Assembly (NCBI GenBank): GCA_902623175.1
Contig: CACNSR010000002.1
Span: 1 to 64,000, forward strand
Length of the DNA stretch: 64,000 nt
Reading direction: 5' to 3'
Source of the DNA: Halieaceae bacterium
GTDB taxonomy: Bacteria > Pseudomonadota > Gammaproteobacteria > Pseudomonadales > Halieaceae
Part shown: piece by piece, positions 1 through 7,909 of the stretch
Layout: every line of letters starts with the position of its first letter
How positions within the stretch are numbered: the first letter of the stretch is position 1
The notes under the pieces: model-generated
What the model was told of the DNA's origin: nothing
What the model saw: only the letters and a program-made list of their open reading frames with translations
The model's database searches: none
Program-made: the position numbers and the translations under genes

Positions 1-221
1 GGGTGGCGATTGCACGAGCGTTAGTGAACGAGCCGGCAAGTGTGCTGATGGATGAACCCACGGGCAATCTGGATCCGGATACGGCCGAGCAAGTGCTCGC
101 CGCCATGAGTGCGCTCCGCGATCGCGATACCGCTTTTGTCGTTGTCACACATGACCCGGCGATCGCCCAGCGTATGGATCGGCAGCTGACTCTCGCGAAC
201 GGCCGACTGGAGGCGCGCTAG
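1..221 (+). CDS. lolD: Lipoprotein-releasing ABC transporter ATPase LolD, C-terminal part (cut by window start)
   Basis: Only the last ~72 residues lie in the window; the reading frame is open to the left edge, so the true start is outside. It contains a Walker B and D-loop segment (SVLMDEPTGNLD, about residues 13-24 of the visible part) and the H-loop histidine (VVVTHDP). This is the nucleotide-binding domain of the LolCDE complex, which extracts mature lipoproteins from the inner membrane for delivery to LolA. The stop codon TAG shares its last base with the GTG start of the permease gene, so the two are translationally coupled. The LolD assignment rests on the LolE-like neighbour; the fragment alone would fit any MacB/LolD-type ATPase. 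Confidence 0.85.
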   Translation, partial: VAIARALVNEPASVLMDEPTGNLDPDTAEQVLAAMSALRDRDTAFVVVTHDPAIAQRMDRQLTLANGRLEAR

Positions 222-1426
222 TGCCCTGGTCGTTACGCTGGAGCATCGCGCTGCGCCAGACGCTGGATCCCGGCAAGGGCTTGTCTGCTTTTTTATCCCG
301 CGTATCGATTGTTGGAATGGCACTCGCCATTGCGTTAATGCTGTCGGTTCAGTCGGTGATGAACGGCTTCGAGCGAGAGATGCGCGAGCGAATACTGTCC
401 CTGCTTCCTCACGTTCAGGTGACCACCGTGGGTGATCCACAGCCATTAGCAGACCTCATCGAGACGCTAGAGCAGGATCCCAACATTGCCTCAAGTAGGC
501 CTTTCATTCTTGCAGAAGCGCTGTTGATGCGGGGACAGACGGTGTCTGCGGCGCAGCTGACTGGCCTTGAGCGGTCGGCGTTAGCACCATACGCATCGCT
601 TTTGATGCCCGATATGACCGATTGGCAGCCAGAATCGCTGGTGCTGGGTGCCTCGATGGCTGAGCGTTTGAATTTAAGCGTGGGCGATTGGGTGACGTTT
701 ATTTTGCCCGAGGAAAATCAGGCGGTGTACCAGCCGCTCAGCCTGCAACTGAGCGCTGTGCTGTCATCTGGGACCGAGCTCGATGAGGTCGTGGCGCTGG
801 TGCATGTTGATGCGCTCGAGACGTTGGCGGCAGGGACCAGTGTTCGCCGGGGTGTCGCGGTACAGCTTACGGACGTGTTCGCCGCCACCCGATGGCGCTG
901 GGAGATCGCCCAAATGTTGCCCTCGGAGATGAGGGTGACCGATTGGCGAGCCACCCACGGCAACTTGTACAGGGCTATTCAGCTGTCGCGGGATTTGATT
1001 GGCTTGATTCTCCTTATCGTGATTTTTGTGGCCGCATTTAATGTGGTGTCCTCCTTGATGCTGGTGGTGACAGACCGACGCAAGGGGGTGGCGATGCTAA
1101 TTGCCATGGGTGGCAGGCGCGCCGATATCACCGCCGTATTTTTTCTGCAGGGTGGCTTAATTGGTGTGGTGGGAGCGTTAGCGGGTGTGGCCTTGGGTCA
1201 TCTACTTGCGGTCAACGCACCGGATTTGGCCGTGATGCTCGAGCAGTGGCTGGGAGCACCGCTCCTGCAGACCGACGTTTATCCCCTCGCGTTCGTGCCA
1301 GTCGATACTCGCTGGCAGGATGCCGCGACGACGGCGGGAATCGCCATTGGGCTGTCAGTGCTCGCAGCAACGCTACCCGCACTGCGCGCGGCGTCATTAC
1401 CGGTAGCTGAAACCCTCGCTCACTGA
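221..1426 (+). CDS. lolE: Lipoprotein-releasing ABC transporter permease (LolC/LolE family)
   Basis: 401 residues, starting at a GTG that overlaps the lolD stop by one base. The architecture is that of FtsX-like LolC/E permeases: one N-terminal membrane segment (about residues 25-48), a large periplasmic domain (about 50-255), then three membrane segments (about 258-285, 305-335 and 365-390). With LolD it would pull lipoproteins out of the inner membrane. Only one permease lies downstream of lolD here, and any LolC partner is outside the window or replaced by a single LolF-type subunit; the sequence does not decide which. The 3' end overlaps the convergent DUF2062 gene by 7 bp. Confidence 0.85.
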   Translation: MPWSLRWSIALRQTLDPGKGLSAFLSRVSIVGMALAIALMLSVQSVMNGFEREMRERILSLLPHVQVTTVGDPQPLADLIETLEQDPNIASSRPFILAEALLMRGQTVSAAQLTGLERSALAPYASLLMPDMTDWQPESLVLGASMAERLNLSVGDWVTFILPEENQAVYQPLSLQLSAVLSSGTELDEVVALVHVDALETLAAGTSVRRGVAVQLTDVFAATRWRWEIAQMLPSEMRVTDWRATHGNLYRAIQLSRDLIGLILLIVIFVAAFNVVSSLMLVVTDRRKGVAMLIAMGGRRADITAVFFLQGGLIGVVGALAGVALGHLLAVNAPDLAVMLEQWLGAPLLQTDVYPLAFVPVDTRWQDAATTAGIAIGLSVLAATLPALRAASLPVAETLAH

Positions 1427-1935
1427 CGACGTCTGCGCCGCGCATGCCACTGGCGCCGAATTGCATTGCGCCACATCGTATCGATCATCCAGTAGCCCAG
1501 TACCCCCAGTAACACGCCCATCAATTGTGAGCCGACCAGCAGCGGCCACCAGATGTCGTCGAGGCTTTGCACAAACCAAGTCCAGGAAGCCTCAAATTCG
1601 ATATCGAGCGGCTCCTTACCCAAAACCCATGCTCCCAGCTCATAGGCGGCGTAGTAGATCGCGGGCATGGTGAGTGGGTTAGTGATAAAGATCAGCGAGA
1701 AGCTCAGCGGCACGTTGGCGGTAAACACGATAGCCAGTGCCACCGAGATGATCATTTGTCCCGGCACGGGCAGCATGGCGCAGTAAAGGCCTATACAAAA
1801 GGCCTTGGCAGTAGTGTGCCGGCTCAGTTGCCAGAGATTGCTGTCCTCAACCCAGCTACCAAAAATCCTCAATGAGCGATTCTGACGCACCTTGCCTGGC
1901 GTCGGAATCCATTTCCTTAGGCGTTTTTTGAGCAT
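1420..1935 (-). CDS. DUF2062 membrane protein
   Basis: 171 residues when started at the internal Met that gives an MLKKRLRKWIPTP N-terminus, the usual start of DUF2062 proteins; an upstream Met at 1956 would add seven residues. Charged N-terminus, then about three hydrophobic stretches, including the family-like region around VPGQMIISVALAIVFTANVP and a TNPLTMPAIYY motif. The C-terminus is very basic (RRQWHARRRRRQ). The function of DUF2062 is not established. The gene sits tail-to-tail with the lolE-like gene, with overlapping 3' ends. In related gammaproteobacteria DUF2062 genes occur in this same lol/exb/msbA neighbourhood, which supports the call. Confidence 0.8.
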   Translation of the reverse strand: MLKKRLRKWIPTPGKVRQNRSLRIFGSWVEDSNLWQLSRHTTAKAFCIGLYCAMLPVPGQMIISVALAIVFTANVPLSFSLIFITNPLTMPAIYYAAYELGAWVLGKEPLDIEFEASWTWFVQSLDDIWWPLLVGSQLMGVLLGVLGYWMIDTMWRNAIRRQWHARRRRRQ

Positions 1936-2274
1936 CCCACTGGTGGCCGGAGTCATGAATAACGATGCATATCATAATCGCTTGGCTAACGGATTTGACC
2001 AACAACTTGTGCCGATTGCGGGAAGCAACTGCCAAGTCCCGGTTGTGCTGGTATTGGTTGGTTCTGATGTTCCAACCCAAGTCAAGCCAGACCATCCTAA
2101 GTGGGCATTCGGGTTTCACATCGCCCGTTCCGGCCGTCAGCCCCCGCGGTGCGCATCGGGCGCTTCTGACATTTCGTTTTGGTTCTTAATAATGCCGTAA
2201 ATACCTGCCAAAACCCTGTCTGGGGCTGACCTTAGGGGCTCGGTATACTCAAGCTATCTGAGGGAGGGCTGTTT
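1936..2274. other. Intergenic gap between DUF2062 and exbB; no supported gene
   Basis: About 339 bp with only short ORFs in several frames, none with recognisable protein features. It must carry the divergent promoters for the DUF2062 gene and the exbB-msbA operon, but no convincing -35/-10 pair was found. In E. coli a comEC homologue (ycaI) lies just upstream of msbA; it is absent here. Confidence 0.5.
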
Positions 2275-2898
2275 GTGTATCAAGTGTTGGCCGCGGGCGG
2301 CTGGGTCATGCCTTTTATCATGGTGTGCTCCGTATTGGCCCTGGCGATCTGTTTAGACCGACATTTAGCGTTGAACAAGCAGCGGATTGCACCACCGCAT
2401 CTGCTCGCCACCGTCTGGCAGCAACTGCGAGGCCAGGGGCTTGATGCTCGGAAGCTCAAAGCCCTGCGGCAGGGCTCACCGCTAGGCGCCATTCTCGCAC
2501 CGGGCCTAGCCAATCGACATCAGGGCCGTGAGATGATGCGCGAGAGCATTCGTGAGGCGGCATCGCATGTGATTTATCGCCTCGAGCGGTATCTCAACGC
2601 TTTGGGTACAATTGCGGCGATTACACCTTTGATGGGTCTGTTGGGTACGGTGGTGGGGATGATCAGCGTGTTCACCGAGATCACCACCCATGGCACCGGT
2701 AACGCCAACGCGTTGGCGGGCGGTATTTCTGAGGCGCTGCTGACCACAGCAGCGGGCCTGGCGGTGGCTATCCCCTCACTGTTTATGCACCGGCATTACA
2801 CCGCGCGGATTGAGTCGATTGTGGTCGACCTGGAGCGCGAGGCGATTAAGCTGGTTGATGCGCTGCATAGCAACCAGAAGACGGAATACGATCTGTGA
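2275..2898 (+). CDS. exbB: MotA/TolQ/ExbB-family proton channel protein
   Basis: 207 residues from a GTG start preceded by a purine-rich GAGGGAGGG stretch. Three hydrophobic segments are visible: about 8-28, 105-130 (TIAAITPLMGLLGTVVGMI, the signature of the TolQ/ExbB family) and 150-172 (SEALLTTAAGLAVAIPSL). This family forms the proton channel that energises TonB or Tol systems across the inner membrane with an ExbD/TolR partner. Its GTGA overlap with the next gene (4 bp) and the position before msbA match the exbB-exbD-msbA-lpxK order of many gammaproteobacteria. Which process it energises (TonB, lipid A export, or other) cannot be told from sequence. Confidence 0.88.
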   Translation: MYQVLAAGGWVMPFIMVCSVLALAICLDRHLALNKQRIAPPHLLATVWQQLRGQGLDARKLKALRQGSPLGAILAPGLANRHQGREMMRESIREAASHVIYRLERYLNALGTIAAITPLMGLLGTVVGMISVFTEITTHGTGNANALAGGISEALLTTAAGLAVAIPSLFMHRHYTARIESIVVDLEREAIKLVDALHSNQKTEYDL

Positions 2899-3301
2899 AC
2901 TTTCGACAGCTGCGCCGGCGCGAGGTCTCGATCAATCTGACGCCGCTGATTGACGTCGTCTTTTTACTGCTGATTTTTTTATGGTTTCGAACAGTTTCTC
3001 CGAACTCACCCAGCTCGTGGTCGATTTACCCAAGGCGGAAGAAATCCCGGCGAGTGCCGATACCGCGGTGCTATTTGTTGTCGATGCGGCGGGGGACATG
3101 ACTCTGGACGGAGAGCCGGTGCCTAACCACGCGCGTGGCCTCTCGGCAGCTATGGGCCAGCGGTTGAGCGGCAATACTGACATTCCGGTTACCTTGTCAG
3201 CCGATGCCATGACCCCATGTCAGTATGTGGTGACCGCAATGGATGTGGCAGCGAAGCTCAACATCATGTGCCTCTCTATTGCAACTGAAAACACGCGTTA
3301 G
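2895..3301 (+). pseudogene. exbD: ExbD/TolR-family protein, split by a -1 frameshift (possibly recoded)
   Basis: The N-terminal frame starts at GTG 2895 (NFRQLRRREVSINLTPLIDV), giving the ExbD transmembrane helix with its essential Asp (LIDVVFLLLIF). The frame then runs out of family sequence and stops at 3101. The remaining ExbD sequence (MVSNSFSELTQLVVDLPKAE onward) continues from 2981 in the -1 frame to 3301. Joining the frames at the T run 2974-2980 gives a normal ~135-residue ExbD. The junction is a canonical T TTT TTA heptamer in the correct phase, so this could be programmed -1 frameshifting or transcriptional slippage, a true inactivating deletion, or a homopolymer sequencing error. 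The intact downstream half, with no other lesion, argues against an old pseudogene. Confidence 0.8.
2975..2981 (+). other. Candidate -1 ribosomal frameshift heptamer T TTT TTA in exbD
   Basis: In the 0 frame of exbD the codons are ATT TTT TTA TGG. The X XXY YYZ heptamer T TTT TTA spans 2975-2981, with TTT and TTA in the P and A sites. Tandem slippage by -1 lands both tRNAs on TTT TTT and puts ATG 2981 in frame, restoring the family sequence. No obvious Shine-Dalgarno-like stimulator or stable hairpin was found by eye nearby, so recoding is only a possibility. Confidence 0.45.
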
Positions 3302-3310
3302 GCAGCGATA

Positions 3311-5131
3311 GTGAAAACAGAGACAGGAAAGCAGAGCGACTGGGCCTTGTATCGCCGCCTTCTGGATTATGTGGCGCTGCACGGAGGCGCCTTTTTGCTG
3401 AGTATTCTGGGCTTCCTGATTTACTCCGTTGCCAACGTGCTGCTGGCGGACCTCACCCAATTTTTATTGGATTCGCTGGGCGAGGCGTCCCAGATCAGTA
3501 TGGGCTTTGTGTCCAATGCGGCGCACTGGTTCTGGCCGCCGGGGGATATGGGTCCCGTTGAATATGCGAGGATTGCCGTGCCTGTTGCGGCCGTTGTGCT
3601 GGCGGTGATTCGCGCAAGCGGCTATTTCTTTGGCAACTACTTTATGAACATTGTTGCCCGCGGGGTGGTTCACCGACTGCGCACGCAGGTCTTCGACGCG
3701 CTGATCCGCGTGTCGAGGCAATTTATCGACGGTCACACGCATGGCGAGTTGGTCTCCAAGCTCACTTTTAATGTGGAGCAGGTCAGTGGCGCCTCATCTG
3801 AGGCGCTCAAGACTATTTTGCGAGACGGGCTGACGGTGTTGGCGCTGATCAGCTATATGCTATACCTCAACTGGAAGCTAACTCTCGTGTTCTTCGCGAT
3901 CACTCCGGCGATTGCCGGCGTGGTGGTGGCGGTGGGTCGGCACTTTCGGCGCTACAGCCGGCGTATACAGGATTCGATGGGCGAGGTGACCCAGCTCAGC
4001 AACGAGAGCATGCGCGCGTTTGACGAGCTTCGGATGTTTTCTGCCACCGAGCAACAAAGCGAGCGCTTCCGTGCTGCAAGCCAATTTAATCGGGTGCAAA
4101 GCCTGAAGCTGGCCTTTGTGCAGGCGGTGTCGACGCCAATCGCGCAGGTGCTGTTGGCGTTGGCGCTGGGGGCGCTATTCTGGTTTGCGCTGGAACCCGC
4201 GATCCTCGCCAGTTTTTCCGCGGGTTCGTTGGTGGCGTTTATTGCCGCGGCAACCCAGTTGAGCAAGCCCATTCGCACCCTGACCAACGTGCAGAGCATC
4301 ATTCAGCGAGGCCTTGCAGCAGCTGAGGATCTATTCGCTCAAATTGACGCCGAGCCAGAGCCCGATCACGGGCAACTGTCGCTTGAGCGCGCCCATGGTG
4401 CCATTGCGCTGGATCAGCTGAGCTTCACGTATCCCGGGGCAGAGCAGCGAGTGCTGACAGATATAAGCCTGCAGATCCCCGCAGGGAAAATGGTGGCGTT
4501 TGTAGGGCGCTCCGGTGCCGGCAAAACCAGCCTCATGCATCTACTGTGTCGTTTTTATGCGCCGAGCGCTGGTAGCATCACATTGGATGATCAGCCGATT
4601 GCAGATTTTAAGCTCGACGATTATCGCCGCCAGTTTGGCTTGGTATCCCAGCGCGTCGTGCTGTTCAGCGATACGGTGCGGGCGAACCTTGCCTTTGGCC
4701 AGCGGGACTCGGTAACCGATAAGGCGCTGAGCGAAGCCTTGGAAACTGCGCAGGCGGCGTCATTTATTGACGCGATGCCCGATGGACTGGACGCCATGTT
4801 GGGTGATGGCGGCAGTGGTTTGTCGGGGGGACAAAAGCAGCGCCTTGCGATAGCGCGAGCCATCTTGAAGGATGCCCCTGTGCTCATTCTAGATGAGGCC
4901 ACCTCAGCACTCGATAATGAGTCTGAGGCCGCCATTCAGGCGTCGCTCGAGGGTGTCTCGGCCGGGCGCACAACCTTGGTGATCGCACACCGGCTCTCTA
5001 CGGTGGAGCGGGCTGACATGATCGTGGTCATGGACGAGGGACGCATTGTCGCCACAGGAACCCACACTGAACTCATGGCAGAGGGCGGGCTGTACGCCAA
5101 TCTTTATCAGCAGGGCTTCGCCGCCTCATGA
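3311..5131 (+). CDS. msbA: Lipid A export ATP-binding/permease protein MsbA
   Basis: 606 residues from a GTG start 9 bp after the exbD stop. It is a full half-transporter: six membrane helices in the first ~320 residues, then an ATPase domain with Walker A (VGRSGAGKTS, about 397-406), ABC signature LSGGQKQRLAIARA (about 503), Walker B LILDEATSALD (about 525) and the H-loop (VIAHRLST). MsbA flips lipid A-core across the inner membrane. The identity beyond a generic multidrug/lipid exporter rests on the neighbouring lpxK and kdsB, the classic msbA-lpxK-kdsB arrangement. The stop overlaps the lpxK start (ATGA). Confidence 0.92.
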   Translation: MKTETGKQSDWALYRRLLDYVALHGGAFLLSILGFLIYSVANVLLADLTQFLLDSLGEASQISMGFVSNAAHWFWPPGDMGPVEYARIAVPVAAVVLAVIRASGYFFGNYFMNIVARGVVHRLRTQVFDALIRVSRQFIDGHTHGELVSKLTFNVEQVSGASSEALKTILRDGLTVLALISYMLYLNWKLTLVFFAITPAIAGVVVAVGRHFRRYSRRIQDSMGEVTQLSNESMRAFDELRMFSATEQQSERFRAASQFNRVQSLKLAFVQAVSTPIAQVLLALALGALFWFALEPAILASFSAGSLVAFIAAATQLSKPIRTLTNVQSIIQRGLAAAEDLFAQIDAEPEPDHGQLSLERAHGAIALDQLSFTYPGAEQRVLTDISLQIPAGKMVAFVGRSGAGKTSLMHLLCRFYAPSAGSITLDDQPIADFKLDDYRRQFGLVSQRVVLFSDTVRANLAFGQRDSVTDKALSEALETAQAASFIDAMPDGLDAMLGDGGSGLSGGQKQRLAIARAILKDAPVLILDEATSALDNESEAAIQASLEGVSAGRTTLVIAHRLSTVERADMIVVMDEGRIVATGTHTELMAEGGLYANLYQQGFAAS

Positions 5132-6141
5132 GCACCGCGCGGGGCGCATTGGAGCGCCTGGTTAATCACATCTGGTACGGCAACAGCCTTTTGTCCTGGT
5201 GTCTGATACCCCTGACCTGGCCCGTGCGGTGGGCGATTCATCGCCGTCGCCAGCAGGCATCCCCCAAAGGCAGCACTCCCGAGGGCGTTACTGTAATTGT
5301 TGTCGGCGGTTTGACCGCGGGTGGCACGGGTAAGACACCAGTACTGATTGGCGTTGGAAAATGGCTGGCAGAGCAGGGCTATCGTGTGGGTGTGGTCAGC
5401 CGTGGCTACGGCGGTGCCCATGGCCCTGAGCCCCATAGCGTGATGGAGGTGGACACCGCGGCGGTTGTGGGTGATGAGCCGCTATTGATTCAACAAGCGC
5501 TGGGTGTGCAAGTCGTGGTGTGCGCTGACCGAAAGCGGGCGCTGGATGTTCTGGTCGATCAGGGTGCGGTGGATGTGGTGCTCTCAGATGATGGCCTGCA
5601 GCATTACCCCATGCCCCGCGACATCGAATTGCTCGTACTCGATGCGGAACGAGGCCTGGGTAACGGTCGACTGTTGCCAGCGGGACCTTTGCGAGAGCCG
5701 GCCAGCCGCCTCGCGGATGTCGACGTGGTGCTCGAGCGAAACAGCAGCGACCCTGATCGCGGCTTCAGTTTTCAACCTTCAGGCGTTCAGCATTTGGCAT
5801 CCGGTCGGCTGGTAACGTGGTCTGAGTGTGTTGCCGAGTGGCGCAACCAATCCATCATTGCCGTGACGGGCTTGGGGCAGCCCACGCAGTTCTTCGAGAT
5901 GCTCAGAGGGCAGGGGCTTGCGATAGAAGCAGAGTCTTTGGGGGATCACGAGGCGATGACCCAAGCGCATCTCGATCAACTTGGCGAACAAGTAGTGCTG
6001 ATTACCGCGAAGGATGCGGTCAAGTGGCCCGAGTGCAAGGACCCTCGCGTCTGGGTGGTAGCCATTGAGGTGGCATTGCCGTCATCATTGCTGACACGGC
6101 TAACGGCGCTTTTGCCGCCCGAGCGATTTGTCGAGGCGTAA
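5128..6141 (+). CDS. lpxK: Tetraacyldisaccharide 4'-kinase LpxK
   Basis: 337 residues, with ATG overlapping the msbA stop by 4 bp. It phosphorylates the 4' position of the lipid A disaccharide precursor at the inner membrane. Visible features are an N-terminal hydrophobic anchor (about 14-36), the atypical P-loop GGLTAGGTGKTP (about 60-71), VVSRGYGG just after, and DDGLQHYPMPRD, the conserved active-site segment of the family. The length is typical (E. coli ~328). It ends 7 bp before kdsB. Confidence 0.95.
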   Translation: MSTARGALERLVNHIWYGNSLLSWCLIPLTWPVRWAIHRRRQQASPKGSTPEGVTVIVVGGLTAGGTGKTPVLIGVGKWLAEQGYRVGVVSRGYGGAHGPEPHSVMEVDTAAVVGDEPLLIQQALGVQVVVCADRKRALDVLVDQGAVDVVLSDDGLQHYPMPRDIELLVLDAERGLGNGRLLPAGPLREPASRLADVDVVLERNSSDPDRGFSFQPSGVQHLASGRLVTWSECVAEWRNQSIIAVTGLGQPTQFFEMLRGQGLAIEAESLGDHEAMTQAHLDQLGEQVVLITAKDAVKWPECKDPRVWVVAIEVALPSSLLTRLTALLPPERFVEA

Positions 6142-6148
6142 TACCGCG

Positions 6149-6883
6149 ATGTTCAATATTGTAATTCCCGCCCGTTTTGGTTCCACTCGGCTTCCGGGTA
6201 AGGCGTTATTGCCTATCGCGGAAAAGCCAATGGTGGCCTGGGTGTGGGAGCGGGCCATGCAAGCGGGCGCAGAGCAGGTGGTTGTCGCCACTGACGATGA
6301 ACGTATCGCCGATGAGATGAGCAGTAGGGGGGCTCAGGTAGCGATGACGCGCGTGGATCACGCTTCGGGCACCGATCGGCTCGCCGAGGTGGTGGCTCAG
6401 CTGGGATGGAGAGGAGATGCCATTGTCGTCAATGTGCAGGGCGATGAGCCGCTGATGCCGGTAGCTAATATTCAGCGTGTCGCGGCAATGCTTAATGATA
6501 CGGCAGGCGCTGACATGGCGACGCTGATGGAGCCACTGGTGCTCGCAGAAGCTGAGCAGCAATCAGTAGTGAAAGTGGTGGCCAGCGAAACAGGCAGAGC
6601 GCTCTATTTTTCGCGCTCGGCGATTTCTTGTCATCGGAAGGGCGGGGTGCCGGCACCCATGTTTAGGCACATCGGGCTTTACGCCTACCGGGCAGACTTT
6701 CTCAACACCTTTGTGGGATGGTCTCCGACGGCGGCAGAGCAGAGCGAGTCGCTAGAGCAACTGCGTGCGTTGGCCCACGACGCGCATATCCAGATTGAGT
6801 TGGCGCCCGAGGCGGTGCCTGCGGGGGTCGATACCGAGTCTGATCTCGCTGCGGTGCGCGCGTTATTGGGCGAGGAGCAATAA
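6149..6883 (+). CDS. kdsB: 3-deoxy-manno-octulosonate cytidylyltransferase KdsB
   Basis: 244 residues from ATG 6149 (MFNIVIPARFGSTRLPGK). A longer TTG-initiated frame would overlap lpxK and adds nothing conserved. It activates KDO as CMP-KDO for lipopolysaccharide inner-core synthesis. The nucleotidyltransferase signature IPARFGSTRLPGKAL at the N-terminus and NVQGDEPLM in the middle are clear. E. coli has the small gene ycaR between lpxK and kdsB; none is present here. It ends 4 bp before the murB start, so the genes are probably co-transcribed. Confidence 0.94.
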   Translation: MFNIVIPARFGSTRLPGKALLPIAEKPMVAWVWERAMQAGAEQVVVATDDERIADEMSSRGAQVAMTRVDHASGTDRLAEVVAQLGWRGDAIVVNVQGDEPLMPVANIQRVAAMLNDTAGADMATLMEPLVLAEAEQQSVVKVVASETGRALYFSRSAISCHRKGGVPAPMFRHIGLYAYRADFLNTFVGWSPTAAEQSESLEQLRALAHDAHIQIELAPEAVPAGVDTESDLAAVRALLGEEQ

Positions 6884-6887
6884 GGCG

Positions 6888-7898
6888 GTGACGGCATGTG
6901 CTGACCTGACGGCGCTCAACACGCTGCAACTCCACTCCACGGCAGAGAATCTGGTCACCGTCACCTCGTCAGGTCAGTTACAGGTAGAGATCGCCGCGCT
7001 GGACGAGGTTGCAGTGCCTCATGTGCTGGGTGGCGGGAGTAACGTGATTCTCTGCGATCATCTGCCCGGGACAACACTGCTGATGGCCATCAAGGGTCGC
7101 GAAGTGCTTTGCGACGACGGCACCAAAGTGTTGATCAGGGTCGGCGCCGGGGAGTCCTGGCATGATTTTGTTGTGTGGTGCCATCACCAGCGCTTTCATG
7201 GCCTCGCGAATCTGGCGCTGATTCCCGGGTCGGTAGGCGGCGCGCCGATTCAAAATATCGGTGCGTATGGTGTTGAGGTGGCCCAGCACATCGAGGCGGT
7301 TCATGTGATTCACCGGCAAACCGGTGAGCGCGCCTGTTTGTCCCGAGAGGACTGTAAATTTCGCTACCGTGACAGTGTCTTTAAGCACCAGGCGGGGGTA
7401 CCGTGGATCATTACCGAGGTCGACTTCGTGTTGGATCGTGAGGCGCTGGTTGAGGCCAGCTATCCCACGTTGCGAGTGCGTCTTAGCGAGGCCGACCTCA
7501 CCCATGATGCGGTTTTGGCGGCAGTGATCAGCATTCGTCGCGAGCGGTTGCCTGATCCAGTGATTACGCCAAATGTCGGTAGTTTCTTTAAGAACCCCGT
7601 CATTTCTCAGAAAGATGTCGACATTTTGCGAAAAATTTTTCCCGAAGTGCCTGTGTACCTCGCGTCTAACGACGCGGTAAAAATCTCGGCCGCGTGGCTG
7701 ATCGATCAGTTGGGCTGGCGGGGAGAGGAGCGCGATGGTGTGAAAGTCTCGGAGGACCACGCGCTGGTATTGGAGGGCTGTGGCGCGCGATCGGCGGCGC
7801 CTTGGCTGGCGCTGGCCGAGGATATCGTCGCCAGTGTGAAAGACGCCTACAACGTGTCGCTGGAGTTAGAGCCACGTGTTATCGGCGCTGCGGGATAA
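6888..7898 (+). CDS. murB: UDP-N-acetylenolpyruvoylglucosamine reductase MurB
   Basis: 336 residues from GTG 6888 (VTACADLTALNTLQLHS). An in-frame upstream extension lies inside kdsB and is not family-like. It reduces UDP-GlcNAc-enolpyruvate to UDP-MurNAc with NADPH and FAD in peptidoglycan synthesis. FAD-binding motifs are present (GGGSNVIL, about 46; IPGSVGGAPIQNIGAYG, about 113). The catalytic serine lies in NVGSFFKNP (about 231) and the catalytic glutamate near the C-terminus in LELEPRV. The length matches the type I (E. coli) form. Confidence 0.95.
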   Translation: MTACADLTALNTLQLHSTAENLVTVTSSGQLQVEIAALDEVAVPHVLGGGSNVILCDHLPGTTLLMAIKGREVLCDDGTKVLIRVGAGESWHDFVVWCHHQRFHGLANLALIPGSVGGAPIQNIGAYGVEVAQHIEAVHVIHRQTGERACLSREDCKFRYRDSVFKHQAGVPWIITEVDFVLDREALVEASYPTLRVRLSEADLTHDAVLAAVISIRRERLPDPVITPNVGSFFKNPVISQKDVDILRKIFPEVPVYLASNDAVKISAAWLIDQLGWRGEERDGVKVSEDHALVLEGCGARSAAPWLALAEDIVASVKDAYNVSLELEPRVIGAAG

Positions 7899-7909
7899 GC
7901 GTTACCGGC

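Noticed and set aside
6765-6887. Longer murB N-terminus
   Set aside because: The extra 41 residues lie in the kdsB coding region and are not MurB-like; GTG 6888 gives the normal N-terminus.
7694-7909. Longer uvrC N-terminus
   Set aside because: The first 72 residues overlap murB and lack UvrC features.
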